A stretch of 55,782 nucleotides of DNA from Jannaschia aquimarina (GTDB taxonomy: Bacteria; Pseudomonadota; Alphaproteobacteria; Rhodobacterales; Rhodobacteraceae), in NCBI RefSeq assembly GCF_000877395.1, contig NZ_JYFE01000005.1, positions 1-55,782 on the forward strand, given 5' to 3'. A program made the translations under genes and the position numbers. The notes beneath the pieces are model-generated. The model was not told where the DNA came from. It did no database searches and saw only the letters and a list, made by a program, of their open reading frames with translations. Of this stretch, positions 7,899 through 16,623 are shown in pieces. Numbering within the stretch: the stretch's first letter is position 1; every line of letters starts with the position of its first letter.

Positions 7899-9158
7899 TC
7901 AGGAGGCCGAGGCCAGCGCCCCGCCCTCGAGCAGCGCGAAGGCGTCGGCGAAGAAGTCGGGACCACCGAAATTGCCGGATTTCAACGCCAGCGCCGGGCC
8001 GGTATCGGCAAGGCACCATGGCACGCCGGGCGCGATTTCCGGCCCGATCGTCAGGCTGCGCACGCCCAGCGCGCGCGTCACGGCGCCCGACGTCTCGCCG
8101 CCCGCGACGACGATGCGGCCGATGCCGCGCCCGACGGCGTCGGTGGCCAGCGTCGCGAGCGCGTCCTCGACCAGGGCGCCCGCGCGGGAGACGCCCAGCT
8201 TTTCCTGTGCGGCAGCGACGGATTTCGGCTCGGCGGTGGCATAGACGATGGTGTCGGCCTGAGGGTCGCGCTGGGCCAGCCAGGCGCGCGCGTCGGCCAG
8301 CCCGCCCTGCGCCAGTTCCATGGGGTCCAGCCGGTAGCCCGCGGCGTGGTCGAGATAGGCCCCGACCTGCCGGCGCGTCATCTCGGAGCAGGAGCCGGAG
8401 AGGACGAGCCGCCCGCCGCTTGGTGCGTCGAAGGCGGAGGCGCCGCCCTGCGCCACCACGCCGGACTCCATCCAGAGGGCCGGCAGAGGAGCCGCGAGGG
8501 CCGAACCCCCGCAAATCAGCGGCAGATGCGAAGCGGCCTGAGCCAGAACGTCCAGATCCGCATCCTCAACGGCGTCGAGCACGATGTGCCCGCGCAACCG
8601 CTCGATCGCGTCGCGCGTCGCGTCGGCTCCGCCGCGCACCGTCGGAAACGCCACCAGTCCCACGTCGCGCTGCGCCTGAGCCGCAAGCAACCGCACGAGC
8701 GACGCGTCGCGCATCGGCGTCAGCGGGTGATCCTTCATCGGGCTCTCGTCGAGCGGTTGTTCGCCCACGAAGAGGTTGCCCATGAAGACGCGGCGCCCGT
8801 TCTCGGGAAAGGCGGGGCAATGCACCGTCCGCTCTGCGCCGAGCTCGGCCATCAGGGCATCGGCAACGGGACCGATATTGCCGCGCGGGGTCGAATCGAA
8901 GGTGGAGCAATACTTCCAGAACAGCCGCCGCACGCCCTGGTGGCGCAGCCATTTCGCCGCCAGCCGCGCTTCGGCCACGGCGTCCTCCGCGGGGATCGTG
9001 CGGATCTTAAGCGCGATGACCTCGAACGGACCGGCCGCGCCGCCTTCGGGCACGCCGATATGAAGGCGCACCGGCACGCCGCCACGTGCCAGCATCGCGG
9101 CCAGATCGGTCGCGCCGGTGAAGTCGTCGGCAATGGCACCGAAGAAGGCGTCGGACAT
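7899..9158 (-). CDS. otnK: Four-carbon acid sugar kinase (3-oxo-tetronate kinase family)
   Basis: 419 residues. The family phosphorylates 3-oxo-tetronates at O4 with ATP, feeding an aldolase-decarboxylase. The DUF1537 substrate domain starts with GAIADDFTGATDLA (residues 7-20), with KIRTIP and KYCSTFDSTPRGNIGPV further on. The C-terminal nucleotide-binding domain has VAGGETSGAV and LALKSGNFGG. The start at 9158 follows a GGGGAG ribosome site. The usual partners (otnC aldolase, otnI isomerase, ltnD dehydrogenase) are absent here, so the exact substrate is inferred from family only. It ends 8 bases before the DUF4178 operon. Confidence 0.82.
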   Translation of the reverse strand: MSDAFFGAIADDFTGATDLAAMLARGGVPVRLHIGVPEGGAAGPFEVIALKIRTIPAEDAVAEARLAAKWLRHQGVRRLFWKYCSTFDSTPRGNIGPVADALMAELGAERTVHCPAFPENGRRVFMGNLFVGEQPLDESPMKDHPLTPMRDASLVRLLAAQAQRDVGLVAFPTVRGGADATRDAIERLRGHIVLDAVEDADLDVLAQAASHLPLICGGSALAAPLPALWMESGVVAQGGASAFDAPSGGRLVLSGSCSEMTRRQVGAYLDHAAGYRLDPMELAQGGLADARAWLAQRDPQADTIVYATAEPKSVAAAQEKLGVSRAGALVEDALATLATDAVGRGIGRIVVAGGETSGAVTRALGVRSLTIGPEIAPGVPWCLADTGPALALKSGNFGGPDFFADAFALLEGGALASAS

Positions 9159-9339
9159 GAGCAGTCTCCCCGCCCGCAGAATGGCGGGGCCGGGCCGTCC
9201 GGAAAACCACGCGGCCCGTCCGCGCCTCATTTTTGGGGCCGCAGTGATGCGGAAAGGTCGCGTCGGCATCGGGTCCGGACCTTTCGCACGGCGCGTCCGG
9301 CGCTTACCCTTGCGCCACCCTGCCAGCGGAGTACCGACC

Positions 9340-10563
9340 ATGCGCCTCGTCCTGACCGTCCTCGCGACCTGTGCCGCCTTGCCGGCCGCCGCCGAGGAGG
9401 CCCCCTTCTGCGGCGGGATCAGCCTCGTCGGAAGCTGGGTCGGCGGCGCGTCCGAGACGTCGGACCTGACCGGCGCCGACCAACTGGTCGACCTGGCCGC
9501 GCGGGTGCCCATCGCAGGTCATGCCGTGCACCTCTTCAGCCTGTCGGAGCCGGGCACCGTCCGCGCCGATATCCGCGCCGTGCCCGACGGCGATCCCTAC
9601 GCGGCGATCTACGACGAGACCGGAAACGAGGTCGCCTCGGACGACGATAGCGGCGGAGACCTCGGCGCGCGGATCGTCGCGGATCTGCCCGCGGGGACCT
9701 ACTGCCTGGCCTCGCGCAGCTACGAGACGTCGATTCTGGACGTATCGGTGCTGCTGGGTCCGGCGGATCTCTTCGAGTATGGCGATCTGCTTCCGCCGAC
9801 CCGGGTCGTTGCGCCCGAAACCGGCGGCTGCGGCGCGGACGATGTGGCGCTCTTCAGCGAGACGCCCGTCGACGCCGCGACGCTGGAGACGCCCATCGCA
9901 ATGACGGCACCCGCGGCGGCGCAGCCGGCCCTGCAATTCGCACTCGCGCAGGAAGATCTCGCCATGACGATCACCGCCGTCAGCGAGACGGGCGATCCGC
10001 TCATCCGCCTGCGCGGCCCGTCGGGCGAGATTCTCGAGGAGAATGACGATTTCGACGGGCTGAACGCCCGGATCGACCTGCGCGATCCGCCGGGACTGGG
10101 CGTCTATTGCGTCGAGGTCGAGGATCTGGACGATGGCGGGACGCCGATCACGGTGACGCTGGGCGCCTTCGATCCGGTGGCAGAGCGTCTGCGCCGGCTC
10201 GCCCGTATGGATTTCGCGCCGGGCCCCGACGACCCGGTCCAGCCGGAACATCTGGGCGAGCTGCAGACCGAACTCGTGGCGACCGCGCCGTCGTCGCAGG
10301 ATGCGATCTGGTTCACGATGGACCTGCCGCAGGGCGGGCTGATGGTACTGGAAGCGGTCGCGACCGATGCCGATCCCGAGCTTCGCATCTTCGACCGCGC
10401 GGGCCGCGAGGTCGCCCATGGCGACGACAGTTTCGGCAGTTTCGACAGCTTCGTCGCCTATCGCGCGGCGCCGGGCCGCTACACGATCGGGGTGCGTGCC
10501 CGGGGCGACGATCCAAGCGGAGAGATCCGGCTCTTGGCCGAGCGCTTCGTCCCCGCACAATGA
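9340..10563 (+). CDS. Secreted protein with three PPC-like beta domains
   Basis: 407 residues. Signal peptide at 1-18 (MRLVLTVLATCAALPAAA). Three similar units of about 100 residues follow, each with an acidic turn after a beta strand: ASDDDSGGDLGARI, LEENDDFDGLNARIDL and VAHGDDSFGSFDSF, then a GxYxxxV strand. The pattern is that of pre-peptidase C-terminal (PPC) beta-sandwich domains, which bind calcium through such acidic loops. No protease or other catalytic domain is attached, so it is probably a periplasmic or extracellular binding protein. Its stop overlaps the GrpB gene start by four bases (ATGA). Family assignment rests on pattern, not a search. Confidence 0.7.
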   Translation: MRLVLTVLATCAALPAAAEEAPFCGGISLVGSWVGGASETSDLTGADQLVDLAARVPIAGHAVHLFSLSEPGTVRADIRAVPDGDPYAAIYDETGNEVASDDDSGGDLGARIVADLPAGTYCLASRSYETSILDVSVLLGPADLFEYGDLLPPTRVVAPETGGCGADDVALFSETPVDAATLETPIAMTAPAAAQPALQFALAQEDLAMTITAVSETGDPLIRLRGPSGEILEENDDFDGLNARIDLRDPPGLGVYCVEVEDLDDGGTPITVTLGAFDPVAERLRRLARMDFAPGPDDPVQPEHLGELQTELVATAPSSQDAIWFTMDLPQGGLMVLEAVATDADPELRIFDRAGREVAHGDDSFGSFDSFVAYRAAPGRYTIGVRARGDDPSGEIRLLAERFVPAQ

Positions 10564-11060
10564 GCGACGACGGTCTGGGTCAAGCGCCCGGCCGCGTCGA
10601 CCTCATGCCGCACGATCCCCGCTGGGCGCGGGCTTTCGAGACGGAAACGCGCCGGCTTGCGAAGGTGATGCCTCCGGAGGCCTGGTTGCACCATATCGGG
10701 AGCGCGTCCGTCCCGGATCTGGCCGCCAAGCCAATCCTCGATCTCGCGCTGGTCGCCCGACCGGAGCATCACGCCGCCCTCTCCGTCGGGTTGGAGCGAT
10801 CAGGCTACGCGGCGCGCGGAGAACGAAGCGGCCTGCTGTTCATAAAGACCCGAAACGGGCGGCGGACTCACAATCTCCATGTCTATAGCCCCGACGCGCC
10901 GGAGCTTGGCGAACAGATCGCCTTTCGGGACCGTTTGCGCGCCGACAGGACTTTGCGAGATGCCTACGCGGCGCTCAAGACCGATCTGGCCCGGCGCGTC
11001 CCGCGCGGTGACTATGCCGAAGCCAAGGGGCCAATCATCCGCGCGGCGCTGGGCCGCTGA
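10560..11060 (+). CDS. GrpB family protein (UPF0157)
   Basis: 166 residues. Contains the family core VDLMPHDPRWARAFETE, then HHIGSASVPDLAAKPILDLAL (residues about 44-64), HNLHVY, and FRDRLRADRTLRDAYAALK. These match the nucleotidyltransferase-like fold of GrpB/UPF0157. The HIGSTSVPGL signature is present as HIGSASVPDL. Catalytic function is not established for most members. It overlaps the upstream secreted-protein gene by four bases and so is probably co-translated, although the two products would act in different compartments. It ends directly at the phaR stop, with which it converges. Confidence 0.85.
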   Translation: MSDDGLGQAPGRVDLMPHDPRWARAFETETRRLAKVMPPEAWLHHIGSASVPDLAAKPILDLALVARPEHHAALSVGLERSGYAARGERSGLLFIKTRNGRRTHNLHVYSPDAPELGEQIAFRDRLRADRTLRDAYAALKTDLARRVPRGDYAEAKGPIIRAALGR

Positions 11061-11633
11061 TCACTTGTTCATCTTCGCCAGCATCGCCTGCATGTCGGCG
11101 AGTTGCTTGCGGATCGCGTCCAGTTCTTCCTTGGACGCGTCCGCCGATGGCTCGGACGGCGCCAGATCCTCGGGTTCGGGCGCGGACCCCCCGCCGCTGA
11201 CGCCGCCGGACATCGCCTTGAGAAAGGCAGCCTGCCCGTCCTGCATCGCCTTGAACCCCGGCATCTGCGCCATCGGGTTCATTGCGGCCATGTTCTCCAT
11301 CATCTTCGACTGGCCGGAGCGCAGCATCTCGAAGCTGGCTGCCAGGAAGTCGGGCACCACCGATTGCGTCGCGCCGGTATAGGACCGGACCAGATCCGTC
11401 AGCACCCCGATAGGCAGGACGGCGTCGCCCTTGGCCTCGTGCTCGGCAATGATCTGGAGAAGATAGGCGCGCGTCAGGTCGTCACCCGACTTCAGATCCA
11501 CGATCTGAACCTCGCGCCCGGCGCGAATGAAGCTCGCGATATCCTCGAGCGTGACGTAGTCGCTGGTTTCGGTGTTGTAGAGCCTGCGGCTCGCATAGCG
11601 TTTTATCAGCAGCGGTTTCGTGTCGTCCGCCAT
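11061..11633 (-). CDS. phaR: Polyhydroxyalkanoate synthesis repressor PhaR
   Basis: 190 residues. Binds both PHB granules and TGC-rich DNA, releasing phaP repression when polymer accumulates. The N-terminal PHB/PHA accumulation DNA-binding domain (IKRYASRRLYNTETSDYVTLED, about residues 8-31, continuing to 65) is followed by the PHB_acc part (about 70-110, PIGVLTDLVRSYTG), a Met-rich stretch and a C-terminal coiled segment (ELDAIRKQLADMQAMLAKMNK). It lies in the same locus as phaP, phaC and phaZ. Two candidate target sites are upstream of phaP. The stop abuts that of the GrpB gene. Confidence 0.94.
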   Translation of the reverse strand: MADDTKPLLIKRYASRRLYNTETSDYVTLEDIASFIRAGREVQIVDLKSGDDLTRAYLLQIIAEHEAKGDAVLPIGVLTDLVRSYTGATQSVVPDFLAASFEMLRSGQSKMMENMAAMNPMAQMPGFKAMQDGQAAFLKAMSGGVSGGGSAPEPEDLAPSEPSADASKEELDAIRKQLADMQAMLAKMNK

Positions 11634-11784
11634 CCCGGTCTCCCCTTCGCAGTCGCAGCGACGATGGACCCGCGGAACGGAATCTCCAAGCGAAAAGCGC
11701 CTGCCGCTGCGTCGCCGCGGTCCGGGGCGCGGGTGCGGTTGCTTCGATCTGGTCATTCGGCGATCGGCGGCGCAGCATCAGGAC

Positions 11785-12597
11785 ATGCATCCGCCGGCCG
11801 ATCTGATGCGGCGCTTCGGCGCCCGCGAGCCCCACCTCGTCGCCGAAACGGCAGCGGCACGCGTCTGGCGCGTCCGCACCGACGGGGGGTCTGCGGCACT
11901 GAAGCTCTACCGCCGCAGAGACATGGGGAACGAAGCGGCGGGCTTCGACTGGATGCGTGCGACGGATGGGCGTGCCTGCGCGCGGATCCTGGCCGCCTAT
12001 GGCCACGCGGCGCTGATCGAATGGCTCGACGGCCCGTCGCTGGGCGATCTGGTCCGGGCGGGCTGCGACGATGCGGCCGGCCGGCGGTTGGCGCGCGTGG
12101 CGCGGAGGCTGCATGGCGCGCCGCCTCGCCCCATGGACCTACCCGATCTCGGCACGTGGTTCGCATCCTTCGACGGGATGCACTTCTCGCCCGCTTGCCC
12201 CGCCCCCGACCTGATGCGCCGCGCCGCGGCACTGGCGCGGGAAATGCTGGCCACTACGACCGAATGGCGCCCGCTCCATGGCGATCTGCATCATGACAAT
12301 GCCCGACGGGGCGCGCGAGGCTGGTGCGCCTTCGATGCGAAGGGAGTCCGAGGCGATCCGGCCTACGAGATGGCGAATGCGTTGCGGAACCCGCGTGGGG
12401 CGGCGGAGATCATCAGGACCCCGGGGCGGATCGACGCGATGACGACGCTTTGGGCGCAGGCGATGGGCGTGCCTCGCATCCGTCTCGCGCGGTGGGCGGC
12501 GGCGAAATGCGCGCTCTCGATCCGGTGGACGACCGGGCCACGCGTCATCGACCACCCGGATTTCGACCTGCTCGCGCTCCTCATGTCGCGCGCATGA
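11785..12597 (+). CDS. Aminoglycoside/hydroxyurea-type phosphotransferase
   Basis: 270 residues. Protein-kinase-like fold of the APH(6)/hydroxyurea kinase group: ATP-binding Lys40 in AALKLYRR, then LIEWLDGPSLGDL (78-89), the catalytic loop HGDLHHDN (165-172, Asp167) and a metal Asp184 in CAFDAKGVRGDPAYEMAN. Streptomycin 6-kinases and small-molecule kinases of unknown substrate share this pattern. Nothing around it suggests a resistance cassette, so a housekeeping or xenobiotic kinase is as likely. The start at 11785 is used because upstream sequence reads as antisense phaR leader. It is inserted between phaR and phaP on the opposite strand. Confidence 0.8.
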   Translation: MHPPADLMRRFGAREPHLVAETAAARVWRVRTDGGSAALKLYRRRDMGNEAAGFDWMRATDGRACARILAAYGHAALIEWLDGPSLGDLVRAGCDDAAGRRLARVARRLHGAPPRPMDLPDLGTWFASFDGMHFSPACPAPDLMRRAAALAREMLATTTEWRPLHGDLHHDNARRGARGWCAFDAKGVRGDPAYEMANALRNPRGAAEIIRTPGRIDAMTTLWAQAMGVPRIRLARWAAAKCALSIRWTTGPRVIDHPDFDLLALLMSRA

Positions 12598-12620
12598 AAA
12601 AGGGCGCCCGAAGGCGCCCC
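12597..12620 (-). terminator. Rho-independent terminator of phaP
   Basis: On the minus strand GGGCGCC-TTCG-GGCGCCC is followed by TTTTT (plus-strand AAAAA at 12597-12601). It lies 23 bases past the phaP stop and overlaps the last codon of the convergent phosphotransferase gene. Confidence 0.85.
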
Positions 12621-12642
12621 GTTCCTAAACCGTCAGCTGCGA

Positions 12643-13092
12643 TCACTTCGCGGCGGCAGCGGCCTTCTTGGTGGCCGTCGAGGCCTGCGCGGTCGCCTTC
12701 TTGACGGCGACGGTCGCATCTTCCTGGGCTTCCTTGCCGGCCGCCATCAGGAGTTCCATCGTGTCCATCTGGACCTTCTTGGCGACTTCGGCGAAGGCTG
12801 CCATGTTCTCGGCCGAGACTTCGGCATAGGCCGACGCGAAGTCGGTCATGGCCTTGGCGTAGTCGGACGCGTCTTCCTTGACGGTCGCGACGGGGCCCAT
12901 CTTCGACAGCGTCTCGCGGGTCCACTTGTGGCTGATCTCGGCGGACTGCTCGGCGGCGTCCAGCGCGACCTTCGACATCTTCTCGGCAAAGGCGGCCTGC
13001 GTCTTGAAGGCGTCCTGCATGGCAGAGGTGTCGACGGGCATCATGCCCATCATGTCGGTCATGTACTTGGTGAAGTCGGTCGACTTGGTCAT
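12643..13092 (-). CDS. phaP: Phasin family protein (PHA granule-associated)
   Basis: 149 residues, almost wholly helical. Coats PHA granules and controls their number and size. The phasin core is at about residues 25-115 (AFAEKMSKVALDAAEQSAEISHKW and further), and a Lys/Ala/Thr-rich C-terminus (about 120-149) resembles histone-like tails of PHA-linked proteins. A Met-rich N-terminus (YMTDMMGMM) precedes. It has a strong AAAGGA ribosome site before the ATG at 13092 and an own terminator. The upstream region carries TGC-rich repeats that fit PhaR control. Confidence 0.9.
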   Translation of the reverse strand: MTKSTDFTKYMTDMMGMMPVDTSAMQDAFKTQAAFAEKMSKVALDAAEQSAEISHKWTRETLSKMGPVATVKEDASDYAKAMTDFASAYAEVSAENMAAFAEVAKKVQMDTMELLMAAGKEAQEDATVAVKKATAQASTATKKAAAAAK

Positions 13093-13186
13093 CTTGAAAA
13101 TCCTTTCGCTTTCGCGTTCGTTCCGGTGGTTCGGCACCGCCTGGCGCCTCTCGCAGTCTTTGCTGCGGATGCGAGGTATCTACGTG

Positions 13187-13223
13187 CTGCACTGCGGCAA
13201 TGCAAGTACTTTCTGCACTGCAG
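13187..13223. promoter_or_regulatory. Candidate PhaR operator pair upstream of phaP
   Basis: CTGCACTGC occurs twice, at 13187-13195 and 13213-13221 (26 bases apart). The second copy extends to a symmetric CTGC-ACT-GCAG (13213-13223); the first is CTGC-ACT-GCGG. PhaR of Paracoccus denitrificans is described as binding TGC-rich sites of the CTGC-N3-GCAG type, as far as I recall. The position, about 95-135 bases upstream of the phaP start, suits repression of phaP, with phaC ending upstream. Confidence 0.6.
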
Positions 13224-13335
13224 CATCCGGATCGGTCCTATTTTTTGTCGCAACCCGCAATTGCATTGACGCAAGGGCAGCCCGGACGCGGGCGAACCCC
13301 TTGATCCGCCGTCGCCCAAGCACGCGGCGCGATCG

Positions 13336-15156
13336 TCAGGCGGCCGCGCCCTCCTGGCGGACATAGGTGCCCGGCGCGTCGGTCAGAGCGGGATGAGCCT
13401 TGTCGCCGGGCGTGCGCGCCTTGACCTCGGCTCCGCTGGCATGATCGCGAAGCCATTCGGCCCAGCGCGGCCACCACGACCCTTCGGTGAAGGCGGCCGC
13501 GGCCTGCCATTCCTCGGGCGTGCCCTCGACGGCGCCGCCGCGCGTGTAATGGCCGTACTTCTTCTTGGACGGCGGGTTCACGATGCCGGCGATGTGCCCG
13601 CTTTCGGACAGGATGAAGGTCTTGTCGTCCGACCCCATCGCCTTGACGCCCTCGAAGCTGCCCTTCCACTGGGCGATGTGATCCGTCTCGCAGGCGATGG
13701 CGCAGAGCGGCACCTTCACGTCCGCCAGCGTCACCCGCTCGCCCATGAGCTCATAGCCCGAGCCGACCAGCTTGTTGCCCAAGCACAGGTCGCGCAGATA
13801 GCCCGTCACCATCGGCCCCGGCAGGTTGGTGCCGTCGCCGTTCCAGTGCAGCAGATCGAAGGCGGGTGGCGCCTCGCCCAGCATGTAGGACCGGACCGCG
13901 GGCCCGTAGACCAGATCGTTCGACCGCAGGTAGCTGAACGTCCGACCCATGAAGAACTTGTCGAGATAGCCCTTGGCCGAGGCCTCCCGCTCGATTCCCT
14001 TGACGAAATCGTCGTCCAGGAAGACGCCCATCTCGCCGGGATCGCTGAAATCGGTAAGCGTGGTGAAGAAGGTGGCCGTGTCGATGCTGTCGTCGCCGAT
14101 CTTCTCCATGTAGCCCAGCGTGGCGGCCAGCGTGGTCCCCGCAATGCAGTAGCCGATGGCGTCGATCTTCTTCTGACGGGTGATCGCCTTCACCTGAGCG
14201 ACCGCCTCCAGATAGCCGTCGCGGACGTAATCCTCCATGCGCACGTCGGCATAGCTCTCGTCCGGGTTCACCCAGGAGACGACGAAGAGCGTGAAACCCT
14301 GATCCACGATCCACCTCACCAGGCTGTTCTGGGGCTTGAGGTCGAGGATGTAGAACTTGTTGATCCAGGGCGGGAACAGCAGCAGCGGCTTGCGCGCGAC
14401 CTTCTCGGTGGTGGGCGCGTACTGGATCAGCTCGAACATCCGGTTGCGGTAGACGACCGAGCCTTCGGTGGTGGCGATGTTCTCGCCCAGAGCGAAGGCA
14501 TCCGGGTCCGACAGGGTGACCAGCCAGTCGCCTTCGTTGCGCTCGATATCGCGGACGAGGTTCTCCAGCCCCTTGACCAGGCTTTCGCCCTCGGTCTCCA
14601 CGGCGCGCTTCATGGCTTCGGGATTGGTGGCCAGAAAGTTGGTCGGACTGAACAGGTCCAGGATCTGCTGGCTGAAGAATTCCACCCGGCGCTTGTCGGA
14701 GCGGTCCAGCCCGTCAAGTTCCTGCACCGTGTCGCGAATCGCATCGGCGCTGATCTGATATTGCTGCCGCAGGTAGCTGAACCAAGGATGGTCACGCCAG
14801 ATCGGATCCTTGAACCGCTTGTCCCGGGGAAGGTCATCGCGCGCCGCCTCGCCGCGCAGGGCTGCCTGCTGCGCCTTCACCGCGGCGGTCAGCGCATCCC
14901 CCCAGTAAGAGACCTGCTTCTCGATGATCTTGGCGGGGTTGTTGGCCATCTCGGACCAATAGGCCGCCATGGCCTTGGCATAGAGTTCGGGTCCCGGCCC
15001 CTGCAATCCGGGGTCATGCCCCTCTCTCTGAGCCAGCGCGGCGACCAGCCGCTTGGTCAACTCGTCCATCCGCGCGAGGTTGGCGTTCAGACGCTCCAAC
15101 CCCTCTGCGTCGGCGAGGTCACTCTGGGACCCGCTGTCCCGGCCACGTTCCGTCAT
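13336..15156 (-). CDS. phaC: Class I poly(3-hydroxyalkanoate) synthase
   Basis: 606 residues; class I enzymes are about 590-600. Polymerises (R)-3-hydroxyacyl-CoA into PHA at the granule surface. An N-terminal PhaC_N domain (about 100-270) precedes an alpha/beta hydrolase fold with the lipase-like box GYCIAG, nucleophile Cys337, Asp492 (CETDHIAQW) and His521 (SESGHIAG). All three catalytic residues are present. The start at 15156 (ATG after a G-rich stretch 7-12 bases upstream) is preferred over 15195. It is divergent from phaZ, with a 133-base shared promoter region, and upstream of phaP on the same strand. phaA and phaB are not in the window. Confidence 0.96.
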   Translation of the reverse strand: MTERGRDSGSQSDLADAEGLERLNANLARMDELTKRLVAALAQREGHDPGLQGPGPELYAKAMAAYWSEMANNPAKIIEKQVSYWGDALTAAVKAQQAALRGEAARDDLPRDKRFKDPIWRDHPWFSYLRQQYQISADAIRDTVQELDGLDRSDKRRVEFFSQQILDLFSPTNFLATNPEAMKRAVETEGESLVKGLENLVRDIERNEGDWLVTLSDPDAFALGENIATTEGSVVYRNRMFELIQYAPTTEKVARKPLLLFPPWINKFYILDLKPQNSLVRWIVDQGFTLFVVSWVNPDESYADVRMEDYVRDGYLEAVAQVKAITRQKKIDAIGYCIAGTTLAATLGYMEKIGDDSIDTATFFTTLTDFSDPGEMGVFLDDDFVKGIEREASAKGYLDKFFMGRTFSYLRSNDLVYGPAVRSYMLGEAPPAFDLLHWNGDGTNLPGPMVTGYLRDLCLGNKLVGSGYELMGERVTLADVKVPLCAIACETDHIAQWKGSFEGVKAMGSDDKTFILSESGHIAGIVNPPSKKKYGHYTRGGAVEGTPEEWQAAAAFTEGSWWPRWAEWLRDHASGAEVKARTPGDKAHPALTDAPGTYVRQEGAAA

Positions 15157-15289
15157 CGCTTGCCATCCCCCCAGTCGAATGCAACCTTCTGGCAATGTCG
15201 CCGCTATAGCACAATCGGTTAGACACTCGACTCATTCCCGACTTTGCACCGCACGCGAGCCGGGCGCCACCTCAGCAGGAGGAGCCGAC

Positions 15290-16603
15290 ATGCGCTTCAT
15301 GGCTGCCTACGACTTCATGGAAACCGCCCGCAACACGAATGCCTGGCTCGGCGCGACGGCGCGCACGATGGGCAGCTACCCGGCCCTCGCGCTCGCGCCC
15401 CACCCCGCCTTCCGCCTGATGGCCGCCTGGGGCGAGGTGACGGAACGAACCTTCCAGCGCATGGTGGTCAAGCCGGACTGGAACATCCTGCCGATCCCCG
15501 GCGCCGACGATCAGGACCATGTCGTCACACCCCGGATCGAGATGCCGCGCCCCTTCGGCGATCTGGTCCGGTTCGAGGTCCAAGGCCGCGCTCCGATGGA
15601 GCGGCGGATCCTTCTCGTCGCACCCATGTCGGGCCACTATGCCACGCTCTGCCGGTCGACGGTGGCCTCGCTTCTGCCGGATGCGGATGTCTGGGTGACC
15701 GACTGGCACAATGCCCGCGACATCCCCGTGAGCTGCGGCAAGTTCGATGTCGAGGATTACACCCTCTACCTGACCGACTTCATGCGCCATCTGGGCCCGG
15801 ACGTGAACGTGATCGCCGTCTGCCAGCCGGCGCCGCTGACCCTGGCGGCCACCGCGCTTCTGGCGGAGCAGGAGCCGAAGGCGCAGCCCAGCACGTTGAC
15901 CCTGATCGGCGGCCCCATCGACCCCGACGCCGCCCGCACCGAGGTGACCGATTTCGGCCGCCGCGTGACCATGGGCCAGCTGGAGCAATCCATGGTCCAG
16001 CGCGTCGGCTTCCAGCATGCGGGTGCGGGACGGATGGTCTATCCGGGCCTGCTGCAACTGGCCTCGTTCATGTCCATGAATGCCGAAACGCACGGGACCG
16101 CCTTCTGGAACCAGATCATGGCCGTCGCCAACGGCTCGGCCTCGGATCACGACAAGCACAACCGGTTCTACGACGAATATCTCGCGGTCATGGACATGCC
16201 GGCGGAATTCTACCTCTCGACGGTCGAACGGATCTTCAAGGGTCTCGAAGTGGCGCAGAACCGTTTCACCGTGGCGGGACACATGATCGACATCGGGTCG
16301 ATCACCGACGTCGCCGTCAAGACGGTCGAAGGCGGGCGCGACGACATCTCTGCGCCGGGCCAATGCGTCGCCGCGCTGGACCTGCTGACCGGCCTGCCCG
16401 ACGCCAAGAAGGCCAGCTATCTCGAACCCGAGGCCGGCCATTACGGGATCTTCGCGGGCCGATCGTGGCGCAAGAACATCCGCCCCCTGGTGCTCGACTT
16501 CATCGACGCCAATGCGGGCAGGCCGGTGCCCAAGCGCCGCGGCTCCAAGCGCCAGGGACCCGAAGCGCCGGGCGGCGAGAACGTGCACGCCTTCCCCGTC
16601 TAG
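15290..16603 (+). CDS. phaZ: Intracellular PHA depolymerase
   Basis: 437 residues. Mobilises stored PHA in the cytoplasm. The family's catalytic cysteine replaces serine: AVCQPAPLTLAA with Cys178, as in Ralstonia PhaZ1. An N-terminal MAAYDFMETARN start and the C-terminal YLEPEAGHYGIFAGRSWR segment with the catalytic His are also typical. The start at 15290 follows a perfect AGGAGG (15277-15282). Divergent from phaC. The end is Lys/Arg-rich (KRRGSKRQ). Synthesis and breakdown enzymes therefore share one intergenic control region. Confidence 0.95.
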   Translation: MRFMAAYDFMETARNTNAWLGATARTMGSYPALALAPHPAFRLMAAWGEVTERTFQRMVVKPDWNILPIPGADDQDHVVTPRIEMPRPFGDLVRFEVQGRAPMERRILLVAPMSGHYATLCRSTVASLLPDADVWVTDWHNARDIPVSCGKFDVEDYTLYLTDFMRHLGPDVNVIAVCQPAPLTLAATALLAEQEPKAQPSTLTLIGGPIDPDAARTEVTDFGRRVTMGQLEQSMVQRVGFQHAGAGRMVYPGLLQLASFMSMNAETHGTAFWNQIMAVANGSASDHDKHNRFYDEYLAVMDMPAEFYLSTVERIFKGLEVAQNRFTVAGHMIDIGSITDVAVKTVEGGRDDISAPGQCVAALDLLTGLPDAKKASYLEPEAGHYGIFAGRSWRKNIRPLVLDFIDANAGRPVPKRRGSKRQGPEAPGGENVHAFPV

Positions 16604-16623
16604 AGGCGAGCAGCGCGCAGCGG

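Noticed and set aside
11785-12597. A resistance cassette with an aminoglycoside kinase
   Set aside because: No mobile element or other resistance gene is near, and codon use fits the host.
15157-15289. Further PhaR sites between phaC and phaZ
   Set aside because: Only loose TGC-rich pieces are present, none with the two-fold symmetry seen at phaP.
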